Source: Saccharofermentans sp. (GTDB lineage: Bacteria > Bacillota > Clostridia > Saccharofermentanales > Saccharofermentanaceae). Taken from it: 64,000 nucleotides of DNA. The notes under the pieces are model-generated. The model ran no database searches, was not told the origin of the DNA, and saw nothing but the letters and a program-made list of their open reading frames with translations. Made by a program: the position numbers and the translations under genes. Where the stretch lies: the NCBI GenBank assembly GCA_016288885.1, contig JAEFAV010000007.1, forward strand, positions 78,356 through 142,355, in the 5' to 3' direction. Positions within the stretch are counted from its first letter, which is position 1. Every line of letters begins with the position of its first letter. This document shows, one piece after another, positions 54,890-62,986 of this stretch.

Positions 54890-56110
54890 ATGAGGATCGG
54901 TATCTACGGAGGATCGTTCGATCCGGTTCACAACGGTCATATAGCAATGATAAGATCCGCTTTAAAAAGCGGATTTATCGATTGTGTGATCATAATCCCT
55001 TCGGTCCGCAATTCCTTTAAACTCTATGCCAACAAACTCCCGCCTCCGTACCGTCTTTACATGATGAAGGAGACGGTGGATGGTCTTGGACTAAAGAACT
55101 GCTATGTAAGTGATATCGAATACGATATTGAAGGTGTCAGCTATACTGCGGTCGTGCTTGCAAAGCTTACTTCAGATGAATACATCAGGGCTTTCCTTGC
55201 CGAGAACGGCGTTAAGCGCAAGAAAGCAGAAGAACACCATGAATTCTTCTGGATCATGGGTTCTGACACTTTAGGCACTTTCGAGACGTGGTATAAGCCG
55301 GGTGAGATCCTTAATTACGTGACTCTTCTTGCGGCAGTAAGGCCCGGTGATGATACAGACATTGATAAGGCCAAAGTTTCGATCGAAAAGAATCTCGGAG
55401 GCAGGGTAGAGATTTTCAGGCTTAACGGCGTTGAATGTTCATCTTCTGAGATAACAGACAGTGGTGATTTCTCGGAGGTTCCGGAACCTGCGGTTGAGTT
55501 TATAAAACGGCACGCTCTTTATACAGAAAACACAAGGCTTACGGGCGTTTCTGACGAAGCAAGGAAACAGTTTTTCGAATACTCTGTATGGATGCACCAT
55601 TATCTTGGCGCTAAGAGGCTTCTTCATACGCTCAATGTTGGATATCTTTCTGCGCATCTTGCGGGTCTTTACGGCGCAGACAAGGATAAGGCCCTGATAG
55701 CAGGCGCTCTGCATGATTGTGCAAAGGAGCTTCCTCTTGATCAGCAGCTTGAGATGGCGAAAAGATATACTGGCGATCTGTTCACGGAAAAGAAGATAAT
55801 CCATTCATCTGCCGGAGCGACTTTTGCAAAAGAGGAACTTGGAATCGATGACAGTGAGATCCTTGATGCGATCTGTTATCACACGACCGGAAGAGGCGGA
55901 ATATCCGTTCTGGAGAAGATAGTCTATCTTGCCGATAAGATCGAGCCGGCAAGAAACTATATGGACCTGGCGCCTATCAGGGAAGCCGCAGAGAAGGACC
56001 TCGACAGTGCCGTGCGCATGACTGCCGTAGCCATAAAGGACAAATTCGTGTCGCAGGGAAGAGAGATCCATCCCGTTACGGCAAAGATGATGGAAGAGCT
56101 TGGAATATAG
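54890..56110 (+). CDS. NadD-YqeK fusion (nicotinate-nucleotide adenylyltransferase plus HD-domain Ap4A hydrolase)
   Basis: This 406-residue protein joins two usually separate neighbours. Residues 1 to about 205 are NadD, which makes nicotinic acid adenine dinucleotide: GIYGGSFDPVHNGHIAMI nucleotidyltransferase motif and SSSEI near its end. Residues from about 225 to the end are a YqeK-type HD domain: RLLHTLNVGYLSAHLA, GALHDCAKEL, HSSAGATFAKEELGI and YLADKIEPARNYM. YqeK proteins hydrolyse diadenosine tetraphosphate. Extra 40 residues interrupt the NadD half (KRKKAEEHHEF). The order nadD-yqeK-rsfS is conserved in Firmicutes, here with the first two fused. NadE at 8.9 kb uses the NadD product. 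Confidence 0.93.
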   Translation: MRIGIYGGSFDPVHNGHIAMIRSALKSGFIDCVIIIPSVRNSFKLYANKLPPPYRLYMMKETVDGLGLKNCYVSDIEYDIEGVSYTAVVLAKLTSDEYIRAFLAENGVKRKKAEEHHEFFWIMGSDTLGTFETWYKPGEILNYVTLLAAVRPGDDTDIDKAKVSIEKNLGGRVEIFRLNGVECSSSEITDSGDFSEVPEPAVEFIKRHALYTENTRLTGVSDEARKQFFEYSVWMHHYLGAKRLLHTLNVGYLSAHLAGLYGADKDKALIAGALHDCAKELPLDQQLEMAKRYTGDLFTEKKIIHSSAGATFAKEELGIDDSEILDAICYHTTGRGGISVLEKIVYLADKIEPARNYMDLAPIREAAEKDLDSAVRMTAVAIKDKFVSQGREIHPVTAKMMEELGI

Positions 56111-56152
56111 TACGCAAATATCTTCACTCTCGCTTTAAGGTATTTGTTTGTG

Positions 56153-56161
56153 TGATATACT
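56153..56161 (+). promoter_or_regulatory. Extended -10 promoter of rsfS
   Basis: TGA directly precedes TATACT (56156-56161), an extended -10 element, about 28 bases before ATG 56190. No convincing -35 is seen. Confidence 0.45.
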
Positions 56162-56189
56162 AAAAACATTAGAAATCCAAAGGAGATAC

Positions 56190-56537
56190 ATGATGGACAC
56201 AAAAGAATTAGCCGCTAAGATAACCGATATACTTGATTCCAAGAAGGGTATCGACATTGAGACGATAGATCTGACCGGGAAGACGGTTCTCGCAGATTAT
56301 TTCGTTCTTGCAAGCGGTAATTCCACTACTCAGATCAAGTCTTTGGCAGATGAAGTCGAGTATGTTCTTAAGAAAGATTACAACATCGTTCCCGATCACA
56401 TCGAAGGCCGTTCCGGAGATAAGTGGATCCTGTTGGATTACAAGGATGTTGTTGTTCATGTTATGGGCAGGGAAGAGCGCGAGAATTACAATATCGAAAA
56501 GTTCTGGGAGACCAAGCGCAGAGAAGGCGAAGCATAA
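56190..56537 (+). CDS. rsfS: Ribosome silencing factor RsfS
   Basis: This 115-residue protein binds ribosomal protein L14 and blocks subunit joining under starvation. Family motifs are DYFVLASGNSTTQIKSLADEVEYVLK, EGRSGDKWILLDYKDVVVHVM and REERENYNIEKFW. The first ATG after AAAGGAGATAC is 56190 (an ATGATG pair; 56193 is equally possible), so the ORF-track start at 56148 is too long. It follows the nadD-yqeK fusion, as expected. A hairpin after the stop overlaps the comEA leader. Confidence 0.94.
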   Translation: MMDTKELAAKITDILDSKKGIDIETIDLTGKTVLADYFVLASGNSTTQIKSLADEVEYVLKKDYNIVPDHIEGRSGDKWILLDYKDVVVHVMGREERENYNIEKFWETKRREGEA

Positions 56538-56567
56538 CGGGATAATTATTTAAAAGTAATGTTCAGG

Positions 56568-56596
56568 ACCGGCAGGGATCATCCTTGTCGGTTTTG
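56568..56596 (+). terminator. Terminator-like hairpin after rsfS, part of the comEA leader
   Basis: ACCGGCAGGGA and TCCTTGTCGGT pair over 11 positions with two G-U pairs and a TCA loop, followed by TTTTGTCGTATTTTG. The 3' arm can instead pair with the comEA ribosome-site region (see the leader feature). Confidence 0.6.
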
Positions 56597-56628
56597 TCGT
56601 ATTTTGTCGGAAAAAACCGACAAGGAGC
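56582..56628 (+). promoter_or_regulatory. comEA leader: triple TTGTCG element and ribosome-site-masking duplex
   Basis: TCCTTGTCGGTTTT (56582-56595) is a perfect 14-base complement of AAAACCGACAAGGA (56613-56626), and the latter includes the AAGGAG ribosome site. The same 5' segment is the 3' arm of the preceding hairpin, so the two structures exclude each other. The segment 56584-56609 contains three TTGTCG words and nearly repeats the element upstream of the tad operon. Both roles are inferred from sequence only. Confidence 0.55.
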
Positions 56629-56634
56629 GGTGAT

Positions 56635-56652
56635 ATGCTTTCTCTATGTTGA
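56635..56652 (+). CDS. Five-codon upstream ORF overlapping the comEA start
   Basis: ATG-CTT-TCT-CTA-TGT-TGA begins six bases after AAGGAG, the best ribosome site here, and its stop lies inside the first codons of comEA (ATGTTGA). The comEA ATG itself is about 17 bases from that site. Translation of comEA may thus depend on re-initiation; the peptide itself is unlikely to matter. Confidence 0.4.
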   Translation: MLSLC

Positions 56653-57362
56653 AGAAGAGCACGACCAGAAAAATCAAGAGCATGATCTATCCGTTGGCAT
56701 TCATTCTGATCATTCTGCTGAGTGCCTTGTATAAACTTGTGTTCAGGGGTGACGGCTCGTTTTCGGTTCGTGCTTTTAAGAGCGGGAAGATTGCCTCGGT
56801 TACTGAGGTCTCTTCGTCTGAAAATGTTATGCCGCAGAATTCTTCGCCCGCTGATACTTATGTGCCGGAGCCTTCTGAGACCGTTCAGTTCATCAGCATT
56901 TACATCTGCGGGGAAGTTAAAAATCCGGGGATCTACGATGCTCCGAAAGGAGTAATGCTCAATGACATTATCGAAGACGCAGGCGGTCTTACCAAAGATG
57001 CCTCGGTAAACAACATTAATCTTGTTTACCAGATCACGAACAATATGTCGATCTATATTCCGTCACGGGAAGAGATATCACATGGCTTTACGGGCGGGGA
57101 TATTATCCGTCAGGACGGTGTCTATGTCTGGGGCAGCTCTTCGGGAGGAACATCTGACACGGGAACCGGCACCATTATGGTCAATATCAACACTGCGTCG
57201 GAAGATGAACTGAAGAGCCTTCCGGGCATAGGCGACGTGACTGCCCGGGCAATCGTAGATTACAGGAAGGACACGCCTTTTGATTCGACTGAAGACATCA
57301 AGAATGTGACCGGTATCGGTGATGCGAAATATAACAGGATCAAGGATTACATCTGTGTCTGA
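56646..57362 (+). CDS. comEA: Competence protein ComEA
   Basis: This 238-residue membrane-anchored DNA receptor for natural transformation has one N-terminal helix (residues 9-28), a flexible linker, an SLBB domain (VQFISIYICGEVKNPGIYDAPKG, about 79-150) and a C-terminal double helix-hairpin-helix DNA-binding domain (VNINTASEDELKSLPGIGDVTARAIVDYRK...NVTGIGDAKYNRIK). ATG 56646 is the first possible in-frame start; an in-frame stop lies 15 bases upstream. comEC is not in the window. Its stop codon abuts the stop of convergent birA (TGATCA). Confidence 0.93.
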   Translation: MLKKSTTRKIKSMIYPLAFILIILLSALYKLVFRGDGSFSVRAFKSGKIASVTEVSSSENVMPQNSSPADTYVPEPSETVQFISIYICGEVKNPGIYDAPKGVMLNDIIEDAGGLTKDASVNNINLVYQITNNMSIYIPSREEISHGFTGGDIIRQDGVYVWGSSSGGTSDTGTGTIMVNINTASEDELKSLPGIGDVTARAIVDYRKDTPFDSTEDIKNVTGIGDAKYNRIKDYICV

Positions 57363-58355
57363 TCAGGTATAACCGTAAAGGCCTCTGACGCTTACTTCAC
57401 CGCTTTTCAGATCTTCGACGGAACCGTCAGCGAATTCCACTTTCAGGGAGAAGTCATCATTGATCGAAATGGCAGTGCCTGTGCGTCCCTGACCGTTTTC
57501 GGCCATGCGCGGGTATGCCGTGATCATGCTTCCCGTTGTGATATTCAGATCACGGTACCGGTCAAGATAATAAGATGATCCCGGCCAGTCAGAGGCAAGC
57601 TTATCCATTGATCTTATTATCTCTGAAGCGAGTTTTGCCCGGATAAACTTCATGCCGCCGTTCTCGATAGAGATCGAAGTGGCGATTTCTGATATCTCTG
57701 GCGGAAATTCTGATTCATTGACGTTAACGCCGATGCCTATGATGCAGGTATCGATAAAGCCGCTCTCGCCCTCGACGGACACTTCCGTAAGGATCCCGCA
57801 TATCTTTTTCCTGTTCATGAGAAGGTCATTGACCCATTTGATCTGCGTATCAAAGCCATAGGCGTTCTTGATCGCATCAGCTACAGCCACGGCGGTCCAG
57901 CTGGTAAGATCGGAAATCTTATCAAAGCCTGACTCCGGCTTAAACAGGTAAGACAGATAGACTCCTGCTCCGGACGGCGAGGCAAAGCTTCTTCCGCGCC
58001 TGCCTTTGCCGCCGGTCTGATGGTCGGCTATCACTACGGTGCCTGACACGGCACCCTCGGAGGCAAGGCTCTTCAGGACATTGTTTGTCGAGTCGACGGA
58101 ATCAAAATATAAGAGGTTTTCAGCTCTTGTATCGGGAAGAAGGGCTGATATTGAGCCTTTTGAAAGAAGATCAGGGCTGTTTTTTAGGAGATAACCCTTG
58201 TTCGTGGAGGACGTTATCTCGTAGCCGTCCTCTCTGAGGGCTTTGACGGCAGTGTTGACGGCGGCACGTGAGACACCGAGCTTATGACTTATCGTCTCCC
58301 CGGAAATGTAATCGTTTTCTCTTAAAATAAGCTTCAGCACGTCGTCTTTAAGCAT
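57363..58355 (-). CDS. birA: Biotin operon repressor / biotin-protein ligase
   Basis: This 330-residue enzyme attaches biotin to carboxylases and, with its N-terminal helix-turn-helix (GETISHKLGVSRAAVNTAVKALREDGYEI), probably represses biotin genes. The catalytic core has TGGKGRRGRSFASPSGAGVYLSY, KWVNDLLMNRKKICGIL and a C-terminal SH3-like domain. I choose ATG 58355, which follows AAGGAGAACAGCCCGAAA, so the ORF-track start (58469) is about 38 residues too long. Its upstream region has a repeated AATAACACTTT word. It is divergent from the HD-GYP gene. Confidence 0.92.
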   Translation of the reverse strand: MLKDDVLKLILRENDYISGETISHKLGVSRAAVNTAVKALREDGYEITSSTNKGYLLKNSPDLLSKGSISALLPDTRAENLLYFDSVDSTNNVLKSLASEGAVSGTVVIADHQTGGKGRRGRSFASPSGAGVYLSYLFKPESGFDKISDLTSWTAVAVADAIKNAYGFDTQIKWVNDLLMNRKKICGILTEVSVEGESGFIDTCIIGIGVNVNESEFPPEISEIATSISIENGGMKFIRAKLASEIIRSMDKLASDWPGSSYYLDRYRDLNITTGSMITAYPRMAENGQGRTGTAISINDDFSLKVEFADGSVEDLKSGEVSVRGLYGYT

Positions 58356-58386
58356 TTTCGGGCTGTTCTCCTTCTGTTTGCATAAA

Positions 58387-58456
58387 AATAACACTTTCGA
58401 TTTCTCTTTTTTAAAAAATAATAACACTTTGATTTGATTGTGCGGTAAAATACTAT
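58387..58456. promoter_or_regulatory. birA / HD-GYP divergent promoter region with a direct repeat
   Basis: AATAACACTTT(C)GATTT occurs at 58387 and again at 58420, 33 bases apart (about three helical turns). The second copy overlaps a possible plus-strand promoter TTGATT (58429-58434), 16 bases, TACTAT (58451-58456) for the HD-GYP gene. A regulator site, perhaps for BirA, is possible but unproven. Confidence 0.35.
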
Positions 58457-58491
58457 TGGTAAGGTGCATAATTTAATAAACAAGGGTGACC

Positions 58492-60252
58492 ATGGGTATC
58501 TATTCGACTATTCTGGCTTCAGTAATGATTCTCAGTATGCTTTCCACGTTCGCGCTCGTACTCTTTTCGAGACGGGGCTCGAACACTCTTGAGATACTCA
58601 TTTCCGTTTGCGTCATGTTAAGCAATATCGGCTACTTTATCCTTTCATGCTCCAGGAATCTTCAGGAGGCCGTCCTTGCTAATTCATTATCCTATCTCGG
58701 TGGAGTATTCCTTCCGCTCCTCATCGTTTATGTGCTTATTGACTGTTCTGATTCGAAGATCCCGACATGGTTCTCGATCACCATTCTTCTTATCAATATA
58801 GTTATCTTCCTGTCGACAATGGTTACCGACAGATTGCCGTTCTTTTATTCATCAATAAAATTCATTCAGGGTGATCCGTCCCAGCTTATCAAAGAACCCG
58901 GTACGATATATTACATAAGGTATATCGTGTTGGCGGTTGAGGTAGGTCTGGCGGCGTTCTTTACCATCCTGACTTATCTCGGCAAGAGAAATGCTTCCTT
59001 CAGGATCATGATGATCTATGCCGGTTCGTTGTTAGGTGTTATGCTCGTATATCTTGCAAGGCGCATCTTCAATATGAAGTACGATCTTGTCCCGTTCTTC
59101 TATCTTGTCTGCACTTTGATCCTTGACTATGTTGTCGCCAGATCGACGATATATAATGTTACATTGAGCGTCCAGGAGAAGATAGATGAGCTGAGTACAT
59201 ACGGTTATCTTGTTTTCGACAGGAAGTTCAGATATGTGGGAAGTAACCCTGCCAGCGAAAAGTATTTCCCCGAGATAAAGAATGTAAGAATCGATTCGAA
59301 GATCATTGCAAAAGACTATGCAATGAAGCAGCTCCTCAAGTGGGTCATCAAGAATGCTACCGAATCTGCAGAGGCAAAGAAGACCCAGGGTAAGTTCAAG
59401 ACAGAGATCACAATTAACGATAAGAGCCCGAGCGAAAGAAGATATCTGGAGTGCGAGATGAGCTTTATCCATTTCGGATGGGATAATCACGTTTCCGGTT
59501 ACCTTGTCGAGCTCAATGATGTTACAGAGCAGCATAACATGATCGAGACCATGAGCTGGAAGGGTGAGTCTTTGAGGCGTGAAGCCGAGAAGCAGGCAAA
59601 GAGGGCAAAATCGATGCAGATGTCCACCATTCTCGGAATGGCAGCCATGATCGAGTCCCGTGACAACTCCACCGGAGGTCACATCAACAGAACGTCCGAG
59701 TGTGTTGCTCTCTTTGTTAACCGCCTGCGCCAATTGAAAGACGACTATAACATGAGTGAGAGCTATTGGGATGCCGTTATCAACGCAGCTCCTCTCCACG
59801 ATCTGGGTAAGATCACAGTTGATGATGCTATCTTACGAAAGCCTACCGGTCTTACCGATGACGAATATAACCAGATGAAAGAGCATGCCGCCAATGGTGC
59901 GAAGATCATGGAGAAGGTCCTTGAAGACGTTGATGACAAGGAGTTCGTCAGTGTTGCTACCAACGTTGCCCATTATCATCATGAGAAATATAACGGTACG
60001 GGTTATCCGGACAGGTTAAGAGGCGAGAACATTCCTTTCGAGGCCAGGATAATGGCCCTTGCCGATGTATTTGATGCTCTTGCAAGCCGCAGATATTATA
60101 AGGAACCGATGTCTTATGACGAGGCGTTTGAGATCATAAGACAGGAGTTGGGACACCATTTCGATCCTCATCTCGGACGCATTTTCATATCGCTTAAGAG
60201 TGAGATCATTCTTCTTTACGAGTCATTCGAATCTACTGACTACGCAAGATAA
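58492..60252 (+). CDS. Seven-helix sensor with PAS-like and HD-GYP domains
   Basis: This 586-residue membrane protein has seven N-terminal hydrophobic helices (to about residue 225) of the histidine-kinase 7TM type. A PAS-like linker follows (YLVFDRKFRYVGSNPASEKYF). The C-terminal HD-GYP domain holds APLHDLGKITVDDAIL, HYHHEKYNGTGYPDRLRG and MALADVFDALASRRYYKEP. HD-GYP domains hydrolyse cyclic di-GMP, and all metal-binding residues appear intact. I choose ATG 58492, after AAGGGTGACC, rather than GTG 58486. Its stop is two bases from the convergent MATE gene. Confidence 0.88.
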   Translation: MGIYSTILASVMILSMLSTFALVLFSRRGSNTLEILISVCVMLSNIGYFILSCSRNLQEAVLANSLSYLGGVFLPLLIVYVLIDCSDSKIPTWFSITILLINIVIFLSTMVTDRLPFFYSSIKFIQGDPSQLIKEPGTIYYIRYIVLAVEVGLAAFFTILTYLGKRNASFRIMMIYAGSLLGVMLVYLARRIFNMKYDLVPFFYLVCTLILDYVVARSTIYNVTLSVQEKIDELSTYGYLVFDRKFRYVGSNPASEKYFPEIKNVRIDSKIIAKDYAMKQLLKWVIKNATESAEAKKTQGKFKTEITINDKSPSERRYLECEMSFIHFGWDNHVSGYLVELNDVTEQHNMIETMSWKGESLRREAEKQAKRAKSMQMSTILGMAAMIESRDNSTGGHINRTSECVALFVNRLRQLKDDYNMSESYWDAVINAAPLHDLGKITVDDAILRKPTGLTDDEYNQMKEHAANGAKIMEKVLEDVDDKEFVSVATNVAHYHHEKYNGTGYPDRLRGENIPFEARIMALADVFDALASRRYYKEPMSYDEAFEIIRQELGHHFDPHLGRIFISLKSEIILLYESFESTDYAR

Positions 60253-60254
60253 GA

Positions 60255-61616
60255 TCATTCTTCGGGTTTGTCGTTGATTATGTTCCTGACCCACTTATAC
60301 TTCCGGTAATGTATGAAGACAGCCGGAAGTTTTATTATCTCATCCAGATTTAAAAGGAAGTAAACGACCATTACAGGCCAGTTCAGTACGAAAGCCGAAA
60401 TGAAGCCGACAGGTACTATGAAGGCCCACATCGTCAGGGTATCGCAGATGAATCCGAACTTGGTATCACCTCCGGCAGAGAAGATGCCGCCGATAAGGGT
60501 GGAGTTGATCGATCTTCCGAGAATGTAATAGCTGCACATCAGGAGCATGATGAACAGGTAATGCTCGGCCTGCTCCGTAAGATTAGTGAAGTTGGTGATC
60601 AGAGGCGCAGATGCCGCAACGATCAGTCCGAGGATAATGCCTGAGATTATGGTGATCTTAAAGAGCTTGTCTCCATACGACTTGGCAATGTCAAGATTGC
60701 CTGCGCCGAGTTCGTTTCCGATGACGATCACGCTTCCGCTGGCTATTGCATAACAGAGACATGATGCAAGGTCTTTTACTATTGCGGCAATACCGTTTGC
60801 AGATGCCGCGTCAGTACCGAGGTGTCCCATAATTATTGTTATCATGGCAAAGCCGAAGCCCCAGAGCAGCTGGTTCAGGAGGAAGGGAAGAGAATACTTC
60901 GAGAACCTCTTCCTGAATTCTTTATCCACATGGAAAACATTGCTGATCCTGAGCCTGAATGAAGTCAGCTTGAGGTTGAAGAACAGGCAGAGGAGAAAGC
61001 CCGTGAGATTTGAGATAGTGGTGGCGAGAGCTGCTCCGGAGATTCCCATTTCCGGTGCTCCGAAAAGACCGAAGATGAATACCGCATTCAGAAATATATT
61101 GAGGAAAACGATAACGATGCTGGCTACCGTGCACTGCTTGACGAAACCAACGTTCTTAAGGAGCGTCTCGTAGATCATGGTGAGCGTCATGAAGACATAT
61201 GAGAAGGAAGCAAACCTTAAGTAAGGTACGCCGCCTTCGATTAATTCAGGCACGTCAGTGAAAACGTTCATCGTAGCAGCCGGTGCGAACATTGCGCAGC
61301 TGAAGAATACGATCATGACGGGGAGTGAGAGTGCGAACATGTAGCCGAAGAGCTTCTCTATCGATTTGGTGTCGCCTTTACCCCAATACTGTGCGGCGAA
61401 AATACCTCCTCCGGCTGTGATAGCGTAGGTGAAAAGAGACATTACAAAAGGAACCTGTGTAGCAAGTGATACAGAGGTCATGGCTTCCTGCGAGAGGAAG
61501 AGCAGCATTATTGCATCCGATACCGGGACGAGCGCAAATACAAAGTACTGCAATGTCATCGGCAGTATCAGAGAGATAAGCTTTTTTCTGAATGTCGTAT
61601 CTTTTACCTGTTCCAT
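60255..61616 (-). CDS. MATE-family multidrug exporter
   Basis: This 453-residue membrane protein has 12 predicted helices in two homologous halves, with the MATE patterns LPMTLQYFVFALVPVSDAIMLLFLSQ, QYWGKGD, GAPEMGISGAALATT and GNELGAGNLDIAKSYG. Such pumps export cationic drugs or metabolites in exchange for Na+ or H+; the substrate is unknown. No clear Shine-Dalgarno is seen before ATG 61616; a TATATAAAT stretch lies directly upstream. Confidence 0.92.
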   Translation of the reverse strand: MEQVKDTTFRKKLISLILPMTLQYFVFALVPVSDAIMLLFLSQEAMTSVSLATQVPFVMSLFTYAITAGGGIFAAQYWGKGDTKSIEKLFGYMFALSLPVMIVFFSCAMFAPAATMNVFTDVPELIEGGVPYLRFASFSYVFMTLTMIYETLLKNVGFVKQCTVASIVIVFLNIFLNAVFIFGLFGAPEMGISGAALATTISNLTGFLLCLFFNLKLTSFRLRISNVFHVDKEFRKRFSKYSLPFLLNQLLWGFGFAMITIIMGHLGTDAASANGIAAIVKDLASCLCYAIASGSVIVIGNELGAGNLDIAKSYGDKLFKITIISGIILGLIVAASAPLITNFTNLTEQAEHYLFIMLLMCSYYILGRSINSTLIGGIFSAGGDTKFGFICDTLTMWAFIVPVGFISAFVLNWPVMVVYFLLNLDEIIKLPAVFIHYRKYKWVRNIINDKPEE

Positions 61617-61711
61617 ATTTATATAAATAACAAAATCATCCTATTTAACCGGCAGACAGGCATTTTACTCCGAAAGGATAATAAAATCAATTGTTCCGTT
61701 ATGGTTATAAC

Positions 61712-61740
61712 TTGCATAAGTGTTATGTATAAGTGATAAT
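61712..61740 (+). promoter_or_regulatory. Probable promoter of the CPBP gene
   Basis: TTGCAT (61712-61717) and GATAAT (61735-61740) are separated by 17 bases. The word ATAAGTG occurs twice between them. Confidence 0.5.
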
Positions 61741-61795
61741 TTTCCGTAATCTTTGATTGTTTTATGCGTTGTTTTCGAAAAAGGGGATAAAGATC

Positions 61796-62986
61796 GTGCA
61801 GCAATTGACAGGACAGAAGAGAATTAAGCCGTGGATGGGGTTCGTTCTCTTCTTGGTCGTCGTCGTACTGGTCATATTTGTGTTAGATCCGGTTCAGGAA
61901 GCCTGGAAAGTAAAAGGTCTGATCGCGACAGAGGCTTCGTTTCTCGTTCTTGCGATAGCTTATGCGCTCCTGTTCAGGATACCTTTTAAGGAAATGTTTC
62001 CGGTCAGAAGGTTCTCTGCCCGTGACCTTTTCGGCTCAATGCTTCTTGTTACTGGAGGAACTCTTTTCGGACTTGTCAGCGTTGCTGCCACAGGCATAAT
62101 CTTTCCCAAAGCGCTTGAAGGGAGCGATCTGCAGGCGATCCAAAACTATGTCAGCGGTGGTACAGGATATCCTTTATTGATGTTCGCAATGGCATTCATG
62201 CCTGCTGTCTGTGAGGAGGCATTACATCGGGGTGCGATCATTTCGAACTTCAGAACGATAAAGAAAGACTGGGTTATCGTTCTGATTATGGGACTGTTAT
62301 TCGGGATCAATCATCTGTCCGTATTAAGATTTGTCAACACGGCGGTCATGGGTGCCTGCCTGACATATATTGTCGTAAAGAAGAACAACCTGATCCTTTC
62401 CTCGCTCATGCATTTCATGATCAATTTTACTTCAGCATCAATAAGTTACTTCAGTGGGGCGTCATCAATTCAGCTGACGGCTGAGAGGATGAGGGGTGCT
62501 TTGATCGTATATCTGTTTTTGGGACTTGTGGCACCGTTTTTCATCGTCATAGGACTTATGCTCCTGAATCCTCAGGCTCATAAGAATATTAGATTTGTTT
62601 TTGCGGGAATCATAACGGCGGTCATGCTAATAAGCGCATTTGCTTTGATGTTCACTAATCCGGCGGCCAAAGTGATCGCTCAGACGAACATCAGCTATAC
62701 GGTCGAATCAGAGAACATTGATTCACCGCCTGTAAGTTTTACTGTCGGGACTGAGGGTGAATATACAGTAGATGTAGTCATCATGAATGCTTCGGGCAGC
62801 TATTCCGTGAGGATAGAGAATGCTCAGGGAGATACCGTAGCAGGCGGATTAATTACTTCAAGTGCCTTTAAGGTTTATAACAGACAGATCGGGCTTGAAC
62901 CCGGAGAATACAGGATCTATGTTGTGAACGGCATCGGAACAAAAGGCGAGAAACCGGTAATAAACGTGCAGGTTACATCGAACTGA
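61796..62986 (+). CDS. CPBP-family intramembrane metalloprotease-like protein with a C-terminal extracellular domain
   Basis: GTG 61796, after AAAGGGGATAAAGATC, is the likely start, giving 396 residues; the ORF-track TTG at 61757 has no ribosome site. About eight membrane helices contain the CPBP/Abi motif ACEEALHRGAIISNF and FGINHLSVLRF, whose Glu and His form the catalytic site. After the last helix, residues from about 300 form an exported beta-rich domain (ISYTVESENIDSPPVSFTVGTEGEYTVDVVIMNASGSYSVRIE...). Such an extension is unusual and may bind a substrate or the envelope. CPBP proteins process membrane peptides or bacteriocin-related factors; this role is inferred. Confidence 0.78.
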   Translation: MQQLTGQKRIKPWMGFVLFLVVVVLVIFVLDPVQEAWKVKGLIATEASFLVLAIAYALLFRIPFKEMFPVRRFSARDLFGSMLLVTGGTLFGLVSVAATGIIFPKALEGSDLQAIQNYVSGGTGYPLLMFAMAFMPAVCEEALHRGAIISNFRTIKKDWVIVLIMGLLFGINHLSVLRFVNTAVMGACLTYIVVKKNNLILSSLMHFMINFTSASISYFSGASSIQLTAERMRGALIVYLFLGLVAPFFIVIGLMLLNPQAHKNIRFVFAGIITAVMLISAFALMFTNPAAKVIAQTNISYTVESENIDSPPVSFTVGTEGEYTVDVVIMNASGSYSVRIENAQGDTVAGGLITSSAFKVYNRQIGLEPGEYRIYVVNGIGTKGEKPVINVQVTSN

